Counted from the first letter of the stretch, positions 8,538 to 17,852 are shown. The stretch: 64,000 bases of DNA from Deltaproteobacteria bacterium (GCA_031264145.1 JAISEK010000129.1:1-64000), one strand, 5' to 3'. The notes: generated from the sequence alone by a model not told the origin. A program made the numbers and translations.

Positions 8538-9199
8538 TTCTTGCGGGAATCCTGGCTGTTTCCTTGCTAGCCAGCCCATACGAGATCCCCCGAAAATAAG
8601 CATCGCTGGCAGGCCACAAGCCTATAAGAAAATATGGTTTAATATTAGTACTACAGCGTTCAGGTTCATCCATCAAAAACCAACGCTAAAGGTTGGCGCC
8701 ATACCTATCGTGGGTCGACGTCAACCAGAAGGCTGGAGGACCAAATCTGGATAGGCCGCATGGAATTTCCGTAAATGGCAATGGAACGAGTCGCAGTACC
8801 TTTTCACATACCGCATGACAGCCCGGACTCCCTTCTTGATAATAGAACCGTCACCCATAAATGTTGAGTTGATGAGTAAACACACTTGTCCCAGCGTGAA
8901 TATTTTCCACCTGTGCAATTGGATACAGAGCCAGACCAGACCCACATTGTCAGCTGGTCTGACCAAAGTCAGTGTCCACAGATGGCGAAGCCAGGAGTCA
9001 CGTTCATGCCAAGGCGGCTATCGAATATATATAGCGGAAACAGATCCAGTATCACCACAAAATGTCGTATTTCTGCTTCATGCGAGTGAAATGAAACTAT
9101 ACAGTTTCAGTCAGACCTGCTACTGCATGAAAAGATGATCGTTATGGTTGCCCGATATGGGCACCATATATGCACTAAAATTATCCAATAGCAAGGTAA
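8538..9199. other. Non-coding region with IS-derived sequence
   Basis: No intact gene. Composition drops sharply compared with the iron operon. The stretch 8930-8994 is a diverged copy of 24467-24531, and the TTTTCCACCTGTGCAA motif near 8904-8919 recurs in inverted form near 25190, so this appears to be decayed insertion-sequence DNA. Confidence 0.5.
8930..8994 (+). repeat. Diverged repeat, copy 1 (with 24467-24531)
   Basis: The two 65-base copies share a nearly identical core, including ACCAGACCCACATTGTCAGC, and then diverge gradually. Both sit in decayed IS regions next to fragments that look like the same transposase family, so the repeat is probably part of that element. Confidence 0.6.
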
Positions 9200-9466
9200 T
9201 TGCTTCAATGGCAGAAAAATACCAAGTACACTGTCCAGATCGTGAACGAGAACGGCGAGGAAGAAATCGCCGCCACAAGTTCAAGGGCGATCCCTGGTTT
9301 CCCTGAATTTGAGGACTCAGGTTTTGCCGCCGCCTTCCATAAGCTGGAGGGCGCCATCCTGGAAGCCAGCAAAGATGTCAATGTCAAGGCAACTGAACAA
9401 TACCTCAGTGATGGCTCAAAAAAAAGTCGAGTAAGCCAAATGCCGGTAAAGCGGGGCAAATCTTGA
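9200..9466 (+). pseudogene. Transposase N-terminal fragment (family unassigned)
   Basis: An 88-codon frame that looks like the start of a transposase. Residues such as KYTVQIVNENGEEE, then PEFEDSGFAAAFHKLEGAIL and KATEQYLSDGSKK, follow the usual order of an N-terminal helical segment before a KKS stretch. An ATG with the same start (MAEKY) sits one frame away at about 9209, consistent with a frameshift. The continuation is lost after the lysine-rich run, where an unrelated transposase remnant begins on the other strand. The family assignment comes from pattern memory and is weak. Confidence 0.4.
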
Positions 9467-9472
9467 GATAAA

Positions 9473-9885
9473 TGCCGACCATCACGTAGGCCTGGCCGTT
9501 ATCCCTCTTCCCTGTCGCCCCGATGTACATTCGCGCCACCCCAGGGGACATGGTGCCTTTCTTCGGGTTGTCGCAGGCATCCACCGTGGGCATCGCGTCA
9601 CCGTGCGACACCAGGTCGGCAAGCTCGCGTCGGTAGATCTCGCGCATCGTTTTCAGCGGCCACGGCGATCTTTTCCTGAAAAACTGGAAGGTCCTGGGCA
9701 AATCCCCGGGCCCTCGGTCGCCATGTGTTTTTAATGCCATGGGTTCCATTGTTTTTCTTTCTGGCTCGGGCAATAGGCCAGAACAATATTGATGGGGGCA
9801 ATCTTTGTATATCGCCGATATTTTAGGGCCTTAATCCAAATAACTCGTCGATTTCTGGCACGTAGTCCGGGATACGGTCCAACAT
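9473..9885 (-). pseudogene. Decayed IS701-like (DDE_5) transposase
   Basis: Reading leftward, a short frame with a good Shine-Dalgarno (AGGAGG) starts at 9885 (MLDRIPDYVPEIDELFGLRP, then a stop). After frame changes come NPKKGTMSPGVARMYIGATG and KRDNGQAYVMVGIY. These match the DDE_5/IS701 core, normally VDxTGFxKKGxxSxGVxRQY followed by GKxxNxQVxV. The catalytic DD is altered (VDACDN) and the C-terminal half is missing, so the element is dead. Confidence 0.65.
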
Positions 9886-11053
9886 TTCGATCTTATCCTC
9901 CTATGCTTGGACTGGAGGGAGAGCATAATGTCTCGTGGCTCTCTGGTTCCCACGTCCTGAACAATAGCAGGGTCCATCGAATTTGCTCAGTTATATTTTG
10001 GTCAATATGTTCATCAATAAATTATGCGCAGTAGGATGAGCGTCGTAGCATTAAAACGCAAGACCATATTTTCAAGGACCTCTGTTTTGAGGGTCCAGCA
10101 GGAGCCCTACGGTGCCTTGGTTTCGAGGTGTCGAGGTTAGCTTATGGAATTAGATTCGCCATTATTTTTCCATAATTATATCTATATAGTAAAATATAAA
10201 TTTTTTTGATTAAAGCTTTTTATTTTTTAATATATAGAAAATTTGTATATAAATTTTCATAAAAGCAATAATGAGTATCTATAAATTACTAAAACTTATT
10301 CATAACATTTGATGGGTTTAAATTTATATTTTAATGGCCTAGATAAAAAAATTCACTTTACTTTTATTGTAATTTATTCTACAATTAGCCGGGATTAGAA
10401 GGGATCCTGTCTTAAATTACCGGCCATCAATCAAGACAGACCCAGATCACCGAAAGCCCAGGAAAAAATGACGGCCCGCCATCCCCGTCCGCCCACTGGG
10501 AAGGGCCTGCTGGCACATGGGGAAGGACTCCGGCGAGAGGCGGACCGTCTCCTAGGAAAGGAGGGCACATATTGGACAGTTTGGCAGCCTGAGATACTTT
10601 TGGGCATTAAATAAGACACAAGCCATGAACATTGATTCGATTAAGAGAATATGACGGTTCGGGGATTAGGATTATGCTGAGGGGCACCGACCCATGGGAG
10701 CCAAAACGAGAAAATGACTCCCCAAGGCCGGCCGGGACAGGGCGGCCTGGAGCGTTCCCTTGCGGAACGGAGTCTTTGTGCTTTATTGCCTAATGTTAGC
10801 GATTTAACACTTTTATTTAAAAGGAGATCAAGAAACATGGCTTAAACTTGATTTTTTTTCGGTCCGTAGCTTGCATTTTCCCATTTCGGCCTTATACTTT
10901 ACCAAGGCCGGCCCCGCGGCGGCCAACGATGGCGCCAACAGGCGCAGATCACGGACCCGGAATGATGGCCAAGGGCCGGCTTCCGGGATAACCGGAGGCT
11001 TCCCAGGCGGGCCCTCAGTCCCCACTGGACGAATGGCTGGACAGGCAACGAAA
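9886..11053. other. Long AT-rich to GC-rich intergenic region before smpB
   Basis: Nearly 1.2 kb without a recognisable gene. Bases 10140-10400 are extremely AT-rich; the remainder is of mixed composition. The possible in-frame extension of smpB back to 10871 has no coding character. A small hairpin with a T-run lies at 10827-10859. No tmRNA gene was recognised beside smpB. Confidence 0.5.
10827..10859 (+). terminator. Possible small terminator upstream of smpB
   Basis: ATCAAG at 10827-10832 pairs with CTTGAT at 10847-10852, followed by eight T. A tiny frame (ATG GCT TAA) with an AAGGAG site lies inside the loop region. The stem is short, so this could be chance or an attenuator. Confidence 0.3.
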
Positions 11054-11527
11054 ATGAGCGCCAAACGGACCGAGGAAGAACGGGTCATCTGCCAAAACAG
11101 GAAAGCCCGCTTTGAGTATGAGCTTGGAGACCGCTACGAGGCCGGCCTGGTCCTTCTGGGAACAGAGGTCAAAAGCCTCAGGATGGGCAAGGCCAACCTG
11201 GTCGACGCCTATGCGAAGATCGAGCACGGCGAGGCCTTCCTGGTGGGGGCCCACATCAGCCCCTACGTAAACGCTGCCTACGGAAACCACGACCCCCAGA
11301 GGCGGCGCAAGCTCCTCCTGAGAAAGAAGGAGATCGGCAAGCTCCTCGGCAAGGTCCAGGAACGGGGCCACAGCCTCGTCCCCCTGAGGCTGTACTTCAA
11401 GAACGGGCGGGTCAAGGCCGAGCTGGCCCTGGCCAAGGGCAAGAAGCTCCACGACAAGCGGCAGTCCATGAAGGAAGCCGACTCCAGGAGGGAACTTGGC
11501 CGCGCCCTTAAGGACCTGGGCCGTTGA
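11054..11527 (+). CDS. smpB: SsrA-binding protein SmpB
   Basis: A 157-residue SmpB, which binds tmRNA and rescues stalled ribosomes. Recognisable segments are NRKARFEYEL, EAGLVLLGTEVKSLR, ANLVDAYAKI, YGNHDPQRRRKLLLRKKEI, GHSLVPLRLYFKNGRVK and the basic tail KGKKLHDKR, which enters the decoding centre. The ATG at 11054 gives the family's normal start (MSAKRTEEERV). An ATG at 11033 would add seven residues and cannot be excluded, since neither has a strong ribosome site. The long upstream extension in the same frame is not conserved-looking. Confidence 0.95.
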   Translation: MSAKRTEEERVICQNRKARFEYELGDRYEAGLVLLGTEVKSLRMGKANLVDAYAKIEHGEAFLVGAHISPYVNAAYGNHDPQRRRKLLLRKKEIGKLLGKVQERGHSLVPLRLYFKNGRVKAELALAKGKKLHDKRQSMKEADSRRELGRALKDLGR

Positions 11528-11632
11528 CGTCGGCCCTCGGAGTCCATGTGGAACAGCCGCCCGGAACACCTATCAGCCCGGAAAGGCCGGGGCCATGGCC
11601 TTGATGCCTTTCCGGAACCCATAAAGAGAGAA

Positions 11633-12253
11633 ATGACCGACATGATGAAAACAGTCACCAAGACGCGCCTATTGGTCTTCGTCGACGAGGCCAACGTCAC
11701 CAAGGCCGCCTCAAAGAACTTCAACAAGACCTTCGACTGGATCAAGTTCAGGGAATATCTTGAAAACTACGGCAGCGAGCCCAGGGAGCTGGTGGAGATG
11801 GTGGTCTACGTGGGCGTCCCCCCGGCCACTAACGAGTGGCTCGACCGCCGCGAGTCGAAGCGCCACTACATACACTGGCTCAAGAGCCAGGGCTTCCTGG
11901 TCTACGAGAAAAACGGCCAGGCCCGCAACGGCGGCTGGTATAAAGCCAACGTTGATGTTATCATGGCCATAGATGCCATGGATCTGAGCCTGAGGATCAA
12001 GCCCGACACCGTGGTCCTGGTCACGGGCGACGCCGATTTCGCCCATCTGGCCCTGACCATCAGGCGCGAGGGCATCCGGGTCGAGGTGGCCTCGGTCCCC
12101 CAGACCCTGTCCACCGAGCTGAGGTCCTCGGCCAACAGCATCATCGACCTCACCAACCTCTTCGAATCCTTCGGGCCCTATACCTATGAGGACTCCATCT
12201 GCACCATGGGCGTCAACCCCGTCAGCAATGTGGCCAATGACTACGAGGCGTAG
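11633..12253 (+). CDS. NYN-domain (LabA/DUF88-like) putative nuclease
   Basis: A 206-residue NYN-domain protein, a PIN-like fold usually associated with RNA cleavage. The conserved acidic residues are visible: LVFVDEANV (first Asp), KANVDVIMAIDAM (middle Asp) and LVTGDADFAHL (last Asp pair). The ATG at 11633 follows AAGAGAGAA; an upstream ATG at 11546 would add 29 residues without domain character. It lies about 105 bases after smpB, and a GH31-like gene starts 17 bases after its stop. A role in RNA turnover is plausible but unproven. Confidence 0.8.
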   Translation: MTDMMKTVTKTRLLVFVDEANVTKAASKNFNKTFDWIKFREYLENYGSEPRELVEMVVYVGVPPATNEWLDRRESKRHYIHWLKSQGFLVYEKNGQARNGGWYKANVDVIMAIDAMDLSLRIKPDTVVLVTGDADFAHLALTIRREGIRVEVASVPQTLSTELRSSANSIIDLTNLFESFGPYTYEDSICTMGVNPVSNVANDYEA

Positions 12254-12269
12254 CTCCCCGTCTGGCTTT

Positions 12270-14678
12270 GTGGGGCGGAAAGTGGCCGGGCCGGCTGGCC
12301 TGGCGGTCTTTTCGCTCCTTTTTTTTGCCCTCCTCTCCTCCCTGGCCGGGCCCGCTTGGGCTGCCACGCCCTCGACCTCGCGGTTCGGGCCCTATTTTTT
12401 GACCCAGGAGCGTCTGGGCAACGGGCTCTGGCACTTCCGGGTCGGCCTGGAGGAACCGGATCCGGGCGATCCCTGGGTCTACTCGCCCATGCTGGCAGAC
12501 CCCGCCCAGTGGGCCGGCCCGCACGAGGGCCCGGAATCGCGCCTCGTTTTTTCCGGCCTTGATTCCCCCAGCCCGTCCCTCTCCATACACGAGACACTGG
12601 CCGACGGGTCCCAGTCGGTCGCCTTCAACATATCGCCCTTCGCCCCAGACGGCCAGCTGGCCGGCCTGACCTTCCATGGGGACCGCTACAGCCACGTGGT
12701 GGGCCTGGGGGCCGACTTCAGGTTCTCGGTCATCAACATAAACCGCCTTGGCCAGATGGTCATGCCCGGCGGGCCCTTCGGTTCCATCATCGAGACCAGC
12801 ATCGGCACCAGGGCCAGCGGCATCCAGTCGCCGGTCTGCTACGCCCTTGGCCCTGGCTTCCAGAACGCGGCCATCTTCATAAACGAGACCAGGCCCCTGG
12901 CCTGGGATTTCTCCTCCAAGCCCTGGTACGTCGGCCCCACCGGACAGCTGGGCCCCCACGAGAGCATCGACTTCTTCGTCATCCTCGGCCAGGACGTGCC
13001 GGCCCTGCGGAGGATCCTCATGAGCCTCCTGGGCCGCCCGGCCATCCCGCCCAAGTCGGTCTTCGCCCCCTGGGTCATCTCCACGGAAAAGGAACCCTCC
13101 CAAAGCTACCAGGACGTCCTGTCGGGCCTGGCCCTAAACCTGGGCGGCTTCGAGACCATGTCCCTGATGTTCAGTCCCCAGCCCCAGCAGCCGCCCCTGG
13201 CCGAGGCTGCCGCCCTGGGCCTCAACCTGCTCATCACCGAGACGCCGTACCTCCCGGCCGACTCGCCCCATTTCCCCGACATGGCCAAGAGGGGCTTCTT
13301 GGTCAAAGACGGCGGGCCCCAGGCCAATCCCATCCTGGTCCGCTACCGAGGAAGGCTCTCGGGCCTCATCGACTACTCCCACCCTCCGGGCACGACCTAC
13401 TGGCACAGCCTGGTCCGGGCAAGCCAGGTCGCCCAGGGAGCCAGGCTCTTCAACCTCGTCGGCGGGGAGCCCGAGATCTACAGCCCCACGGCCTGGTACA
13501 GCGGGGACGGCGACGAGGGCGTCCACTCCCAGTACGCCTGGGGGCCCCGCTTCGCCCTGAAGTGGATGGAGAGCTTCTACAGCGTCCCCCAGCTGCGCTC
13601 CTTCTCACAGCAGGTGCCGCCCAGGCTTTTTACCGTCTCCCGGGCCGGCATGGCCGGCATGGGCCGCTTCGGGGCCGGGGTCCTGACCATCGAGCCCAAC
13701 CCGGTCTTCGTCTACAACGCCGCCCAGGCCAGGGCCAACCTTATTCTCAGCGGGGTCGACTACTACTCCACCGACGTCTCGACCATCATGGAGACCTTCC
13801 CCCTGAACCCCGACAACCGAATCTACGAGTCCTGGCTGGCCAACCTTGTCCTGGTGAACCTCCCGCTTGTCATCCCGGCCGAGCTCCTCAGCTACCCCTG
13901 GGCCAAGCTGAACCTAGATCTCAAGGCCTCCCTGGAGCCCTACATATACTCGCTGGCCTACAGCTCCAGCCAGACCGGCGACCCGCTGGTGGCCCCTCTC
14001 CTCTATTATTTCCAGGATGACCCTCTGGCCCGCGACAGCGCGGTCGAGACCATGGTCGGGCCCAGCCTCCTGGTGGCCTCAGGGGTCACCCCCAACCTCG
14101 AGGTGCTGAAGTTCAGCCTCCCGGCCGGCCGCTGGTACGACCTCCTGAACCGGGACCTCATCTCCAGGGAGACCGGGGGGACGATCTCGCTCCCGGCCAA
14201 AAGCCAGGGCCTCCACGTGGCCCCCATGCTCGTCCGCTCCGGGGCGGTCATCCCCATGATCTCCGACCCCTCCGGGCCCAGGCGCCGCCAGTCCATCCTG
14301 GCCTTTCCCGGGGAGGCCCCCAGCAGCTTCGTCTGGTACGAGGACAACGGGGTGGATCTTGGCTACATCAACGGCCAGTTCTCGACCACCACCCTCGATC
14401 TCGAGCCGGCCACCGACGACGGCCCCATCCGCCTGACCATCAGGGCCCGCCAGGGCTCCTTCCCCGGCCAGCAAGCCAGCCGCCAGTTCTGGGTCGAGTT
14501 CGTGGGACTGGACAACATCGGGACGGCCCTTTTGGACGGAGAGATCTACAAGCGCTCCAACAACGAGGAACAGCTCCACGCCATCGAGGCCGGCTGGTTC
14601 ACCAACGGCACCGGCCGGCTAGTCTTCAAGACCCCGCCCCTGGACCAGGCCGAGGATCACCAGATTGTCCTTGACTGA
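12270..14678 (+). CDS. Secreted divergent GH31-like glycosidase homologue
   Basis: An 802-residue exported protein with the fold order of glycoside hydrolase family 31: N-terminal beta-sandwich, barrel, then C-terminal beta domains. The GTG at 12270 directly precedes a signal peptide (hydrophobic core VFSLLFFALLSSLAGPAWA); the frame extends to 12186 but overlaps the NYN gene. GH31 landmarks include SRAGMAGMGRF, LSGVDYYSTDV, GDPLVAPLLYYF, VGPSLLVASG and WYDLL. The nucleophile motif, normally DxGE or DMNE, reads VGGE (residues 397-400), so the nucleophile aspartate seems lost. The acid/base position appears as Glu475 in LTIEP. It may bind glycan, or use unusual catalysis, rather than act as a normal alpha-glycosidase. 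Confidence 0.65.
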   Translation: MGRKVAGPAGLAVFSLLFFALLSSLAGPAWAATPSTSRFGPYFLTQERLGNGLWHFRVGLEEPDPGDPWVYSPMLADPAQWAGPHEGPESRLVFSGLDSPSPSLSIHETLADGSQSVAFNISPFAPDGQLAGLTFHGDRYSHVVGLGADFRFSVININRLGQMVMPGGPFGSIIETSIGTRASGIQSPVCYALGPGFQNAAIFINETRPLAWDFSSKPWYVGPTGQLGPHESIDFFVILGQDVPALRRILMSLLGRPAIPPKSVFAPWVISTEKEPSQSYQDVLSGLALNLGGFETMSLMFSPQPQQPPLAEAAALGLNLLITETPYLPADSPHFPDMAKRGFLVKDGGPQANPILVRYRGRLSGLIDYSHPPGTTYWHSLVRASQVAQGARLFNLVGGEPEIYSPTAWYSGDGDEGVHSQYAWGPRFALKWMESFYSVPQLRSFSQQVPPRLFTVSRAGMAGMGRFGAGVLTIEPNPVFVYNAAQARANLILSGVDYYSTDVSTIMETFPLNPDNRIYESWLANLVLVNLPLVIPAELLSYPWAKLNLDLKASLEPYIYSLAYSSSQTGDPLVAPLLYYFQDDPLARDSAVETMVGPSLLVASGVTPNLEVLKFSLPAGRWYDLLNRDLISRETGGTISLPAKSQGLHVAPMLVRSGAVIPMISDPSGPRRRQSILAFPGEAPSSFVWYEDNGVDLGYINGQFSTTTLDLEPATDDGPIRLTIRARQGSFPGQQASRQFWVEFVGLDNIGTALLDGEIYKRSNNEEQLHAIEAGWFTNGTGRLVFKTPPLDQAEDHQIVLD

Positions 14679-15798
14679 GGCCGCGACGCCGCCCGCCAAC
14701 TGCCCGCCCGAGGCTCCCCCGACTGGACCGGCCATAGGCACGGTAAGGCTCAGGAACCCCTTCGTCCTGGCCCCCATGGCGGGCCTAACCGACTTCCCGT
14801 TCCGGCGCCTCTGCCTTGAGGCCGGGGCGGCCATGGCCGTCACCGAGATGGTCAGCGCCGTCTCCCTGGCCCACCACGGGCGCAAGACCCTCGGCCTCCT
14901 TTCCACCGACAGGGGGCTGGAAAACCCCTTCTGCGTCCAGCTCTTCGGCAAGGATCCCCAGGCCCTGGCCCTGGCCACCAGGGTGGCCGTCCTGGAGGCG
15001 GGGGCCGACATAGTCGACCTGAACCTGGCCTGCCCGGCCCGCAAGGTGGTCCGCAGCGGCCACGGCGGCGCCCTCCTGAGGGATCCCGATCTCTGCTGCC
15101 GGCTGGTGGAGGCCATGGCCAAGGCCTCCCCTGCCCCGGTCACGGTCAAGCTGAGGCCCGGCTTCCTGAAGGACGACGGGCCCTCCGTCCTCGATCTGGC
15201 CCCCAGGCTCGAGGCCGCCGGGGCGGCCGCCATGACCCTCCACGGCCGCTTCGTCTCCGAGGGCTTCGGCGGCCAGGCCGACTGGTCCCTGGTGGGCGAG
15301 CTGGCCCGGCAGGTCTCGGTCCCGGTCATAGGCTCCGGCGACGTTCTCGACGCCTGGCAGGCCCTGGGACGCCTGGCCGAGGGCGGGCCAGTCGCCGTCA
15401 TGATTGGCCGCGCCGCCCGCGGCCGGCCCTTCGTTTTCCGCGAGTGCCTCGAGCTCCAGGCAACCGGCCGGGTCTCCGGCCCGACCCTGGAGGAGCGCCT
15501 TCGGACGGCCATCAGGCACGCAAGGCTCATCGAGGAGGAGATCGGGCCCAAGGCCTGCTTCCGGCTGAGGACGGTCCTCATGTGGTACACCAGGGAACTG
15601 CCGGGGGCCGCCGCGCTCAGGGCGGCCATCTGCCGGGAGGAGGACATCGACGCCCAGCTCGACCTGCTGCGGGGGGCCATGGAGGAGGCCATGGAGGCGG
15701 AGGCCGGCCTCCCCCCCGAGCCGCCCCCTGTGGACGGTTCACTTCTCGGCCGGGCGGCCCCAAAGGGCGGCGTTGACTCCAAAGGGCAAGTGGGGTAG
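14665..15798 (+). CDS. dus: tRNA-dihydrouridine synthase (DusB-like)
   Basis: A 377-residue Dus enzyme that reduces uridines in tRNA with FMN. Motifs are NPFVLAPMAGLTDFPFRRLC at the barrel start, FCVQLFGKDP, DLNLACPARKVV with catalytic Cys123, VTVKLRPGF, TLHGR, VIGSGDV and VMIGRAARGRPF. The start is uncertain: TTG at 14665 overlaps the previous stop by 14 bases and TTG at 14671 is also possible. A proline- and alanine-rich tail of about 30 residues follows the helical domain. Co-transcription with the upstream genes is likely. Confidence 0.92.
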   Translation: MSLTEAATPPANCPPEAPPTGPAIGTVRLRNPFVLAPMAGLTDFPFRRLCLEAGAAMAVTEMVSAVSLAHHGRKTLGLLSTDRGLENPFCVQLFGKDPQALALATRVAVLEAGADIVDLNLACPARKVVRSGHGGALLRDPDLCCRLVEAMAKASPAPVTVKLRPGFLKDDGPSVLDLAPRLEAAGAAAMTLHGRFVSEGFGGQADWSLVGELARQVSVPVIGSGDVLDAWQALGRLAEGGPVAVMIGRAARGRPFVFRECLELQATGRVSGPTLEERLRTAIRHARLIEEEIGPKACFRLRTVLMWYTRELPGAAALRAAICREEDIDAQLDLLRGAMEEAMEAEAGLPPEPPPVDGSLLGRAAPKGGVDSKGQVG

Positions 15799-15948
15799 GA
15801 TAATCGCACTCACTGGCGGTCGGATCCATCGCCGTCCCAAGACCTTATCGCACGGAAAGCCGATTCCTTTGGGCCGGGTGGCTCCCTTTGTCCCCGCCGC
15901 TGGCCTCTTCAGGTACGAGACACAATCCATCTTCGGGAGTTTAGAAAA

Positions 15949-16299
15949 ATGGCCAAGATTCTGGTCGTCGATGACGAAGCCCACATCAGACTGCTTTATT
16001 CCGAGGAATTGACCGAGGATGGTTACGAAGTCATTACCGCCGAGAACGGCGACGGCCTGGTCGAGCGCATCGAGCGAGAGAAGCCGGACGTGGTGACCCT
16101 GGACATCAAGATGGTCGACTACAACGGCCTGGACCTCCTGCAGGACATCCGCAACAAGTTCTACGACCTGCCCGTCATCCTGTGCTCGGCCTACGACACC
16201 TTCAAGGACGACATGAAGTCCATCGCCGCAGACCATTACGTGGTCAAGAGCTTCGATCTGTCGGAGCTCAAGGAGAGGATCAAAGAGGTCCTGGGCTGA
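15949..16299 (+). CDS. Stand-alone response-regulator receiver domain (CheY-like)
   Basis: A 116-residue receiver with no output domain. Phosphorylation-site residues are present: Asp8 and Asp9 (VVDDEAH), Asp52 as phospho-acceptor (TLDIKM), Ser80 in the Thr/Ser position (LCSAYD) and Lys100 (VVKSFD). No histidine kinase lies nearby, so its partner is unknown. A weak ribosome site (GGGAG) precedes the ATG. The dGTPase gene starts 23 bases after its stop, so the two may be co-transcribed. Confidence 0.9.
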   Translation: MAKILVVDDEAHIRLLYSEELTEDGYEVITAENGDGLVERIEREKPDVVTLDIKMVDYNGLDLLQDIRNKFYDLPVILCSAYDTFKDDMKSIAADHYVVKSFDLSELKERIKEVLG

Positions 16300-16322
16300 G
16301 GGGCCCGGCCCCAAAGGCGCCC

Positions 16323-17441
16323 ATGTCCCCCGCCACACGAGTCCAGCCGCCCGCCGGCCAGGCGTCCCCATCCAGCCAGATTCCCAAGGACTGGGCCGAG
16401 AGAGGCCTGTCGCCCCTGGCCGCCCGCTCCGGGTCGGCCACCCGCCAGGTCCCCGAGGAACCATGCCCCTGGCGCTCCCACTTCCAGCGCGACCGCGACC
16501 GCATCATCCACGCCAAGGCCTTCCGCCGCCTGGCCCACAAGACCCAGGTCTTCGTGGCCACCTCGAGCGACCACTTCAGGACGCGCCTGACCCATACCCT
16601 GGAGGTCAGCCAGGTGGCCAGGACCCTGGCCAGGGGCTTCGCCCTGAACGAGGACCTGACCGAGGCCATCTCCCTGGGTCACGACCTGGGGCACACACCC
16701 TTCGGCCACGCCGGCGAGGAGGTCCTCGACGAGCTGAACCCATTCGGCTTCCACCACCAGGACCACAGCGTCCGGGTGGTGACCAGACTGGCCAAGAACG
16801 GGGCAGGCCTGAACTTGACCAGGGAGGTCATCGACGGCATAAGCAAGCACTCCAAGGGCCGGGGGCCCATCTTCGCCACCGGCACCTCCAGGCCGCTGAC
16901 CCACGAGGCCCAGCTGGTAAGGGTGGCCGACATCATCGCCTACCTGGCCCACGACCTGGACGACGCCCTGGAGTCTGGCCTCCTGGGCCTGGACGAAATC
17001 CCCCCCGAGCTCGACTCCTTCTTCGGCCACCGGGCCTCCGCCCGCATCGGGGTCATGGTCGAGGACCTTCTGACCCAGTCCAAGGTCTCCGACGACGACA
17101 TGGAGTTCCGCTTCTCCCCCAAGACCCACAAGTCCATGGTCGACCTGAGATCCTTCCTTGACCTCAAGGTCTACCGGCACCCGCTCCTGGCCAGCCAGCT
17201 GGCCTTCGGCCAAAGCTGCATCAAGTACATCTTCGTGGTCCTGATGGAGAACGAGGGGCTGTTCGAGACCCTGCCCATGCGCCACCTGGCCGAGACCAGG
17301 GTCCAGGCCGTCTGCGACTTCATCGCCGGCATGACCGACCGCTACGCCTTCGCCTACGCCCAGAACCTTTCCCGGGGCCTGGCCACGGCCAAGTTCACCC
17401 CCATAAACCCGGACGACGTGCCGTCGTTTCTTGAGTTCTGA
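16323..17441 (+). CDS. dgt: Deoxyguanosinetriphosphate triphosphohydrolase-like HD protein
   Basis: A 372-residue HD-domain protein of the dGTPase family, which hydrolyses dNTPs to nucleosides and triphosphate. The order RDRIIHAKAFRRLAHKTQVF, THTLEVSQVARTLAR and LGHDLGHTPFGHAGEEVL carries the metal ligands H, HD and D. VADIIAYLAHDLDDAL supplies the last Asp. The 'dGTPase-like' group has this length, shorter than E. coli Dgt. The ATG at 16323 sits 23 bases after the receiver gene and removes a 47-residue upstream extension that overlaps that gene in another frame. Confidence 0.9.
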   Translation: MSPATRVQPPAGQASPSSQIPKDWAERGLSPLAARSGSATRQVPEEPCPWRSHFQRDRDRIIHAKAFRRLAHKTQVFVATSSDHFRTRLTHTLEVSQVARTLARGFALNEDLTEAISLGHDLGHTPFGHAGEEVLDELNPFGFHHQDHSVRVVTRLAKNGAGLNLTREVIDGISKHSKGRGPIFATGTSRPLTHEAQLVRVADIIAYLAHDLDDALESGLLGLDEIPPELDSFFGHRASARIGVMVEDLLTQSKVSDDDMEFRFSPKTHKSMVDLRSFLDLKVYRHPLLASQLAFGQSCIKYIFVVLMENEGLFETLPMRHLAETRVQAVCDFIAGMTDRYAFAYAQNLSRGLATAKFTPINPDDVPSFLEF

Positions 17442-17513
17442 GCCCCCCAGCGCCCCCCCAACCTTCCCCGGCCACAGAAAGAACGCCCCGGCCCCCCATG
17501 GGGGGACCAGGGC

Positions 17514-17543
17514 AAAAAAAGGGCCAGGAGCCGCACATGGCCC
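17514..17543 (-). terminator. Terminator of the HU gene
   Basis: On the minus strand GGGCCA pairs with TGGCCC around an 11-base loop and is followed by seven T. It lies 28 bases past the HU stop. A second palindrome, CCCCCCATGGGGGG at 17492-17505, sits beside it between the convergent dGTPase and HU genes. Confidence 0.75.
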
Positions 17544-17570
17544 CCGGCCGTCAGGCCAAGATAACGGAAG

Positions 17571-17852
17571 TCACTTGTTGTTGTTGATGGTCTCCTTGAG
17601 CACCTTGGCGGGCTTGAACTTGACCGCCTTGTGGGCCTTGATGATCAAGGTCTCGCCCGAGCGGGGGTTGCGCCCCTTGCGCTTGGGCCTCTTGACCACC
17701 TCGAAGACGCCCAGCCCGAAAATCGGGAAACGTCCGTCCTTCTTAAGAGATCTGACCACCGAGGAAATTACGCTCTCCAAGGCCTTCTGCGCCTGGACCT
17801 TGGTAATCTCGCTCTCCTTGGCGACTTGGGTGATGAGTTCGGCTTTAGTCAT
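17571..17852 (-). CDS. hup: HU-family DNA-binding protein
   Basis: A 93-residue histone-like HU protein. It starts MTKAELITQVA, has the dimer core KVQAQKALESVISSV, the GRFPIFGLGVFEV strand, the DNA-binding arm KRKGRNPRSGE and the C-terminal VKFKPAKVLKETIN. The start at 17852 has an AAGGAGA ribosome site. An upstream ATG in frame at 17954 would add 34 residues that do not resemble HU. Monocistronic, with a terminator downstream. Confidence 0.96.
   Translation of the reverse strand: MTKAELITQVAKESEITKVQAQKALESVISSVVRSLKKDGRFPIFGLGVFEVVKRPKRKGRNPRSGETLIIKAHKAVKFKPAKVLKETINNNK

Noticed and set aside
10871-11053. Extension of smpB by 61 residues upstream
   Set aside because: SmpB proteins begin near MSAKR; the extension is low-complexity and has no Shine-Dalgarno.
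17492-17505. CCCCCCATGGGGGG palindrome as a terminator for the dGTPase gene
   Set aside because: On the plus strand it is followed by A and G rather than T, so it cannot be called a rho-independent terminator for that gene.
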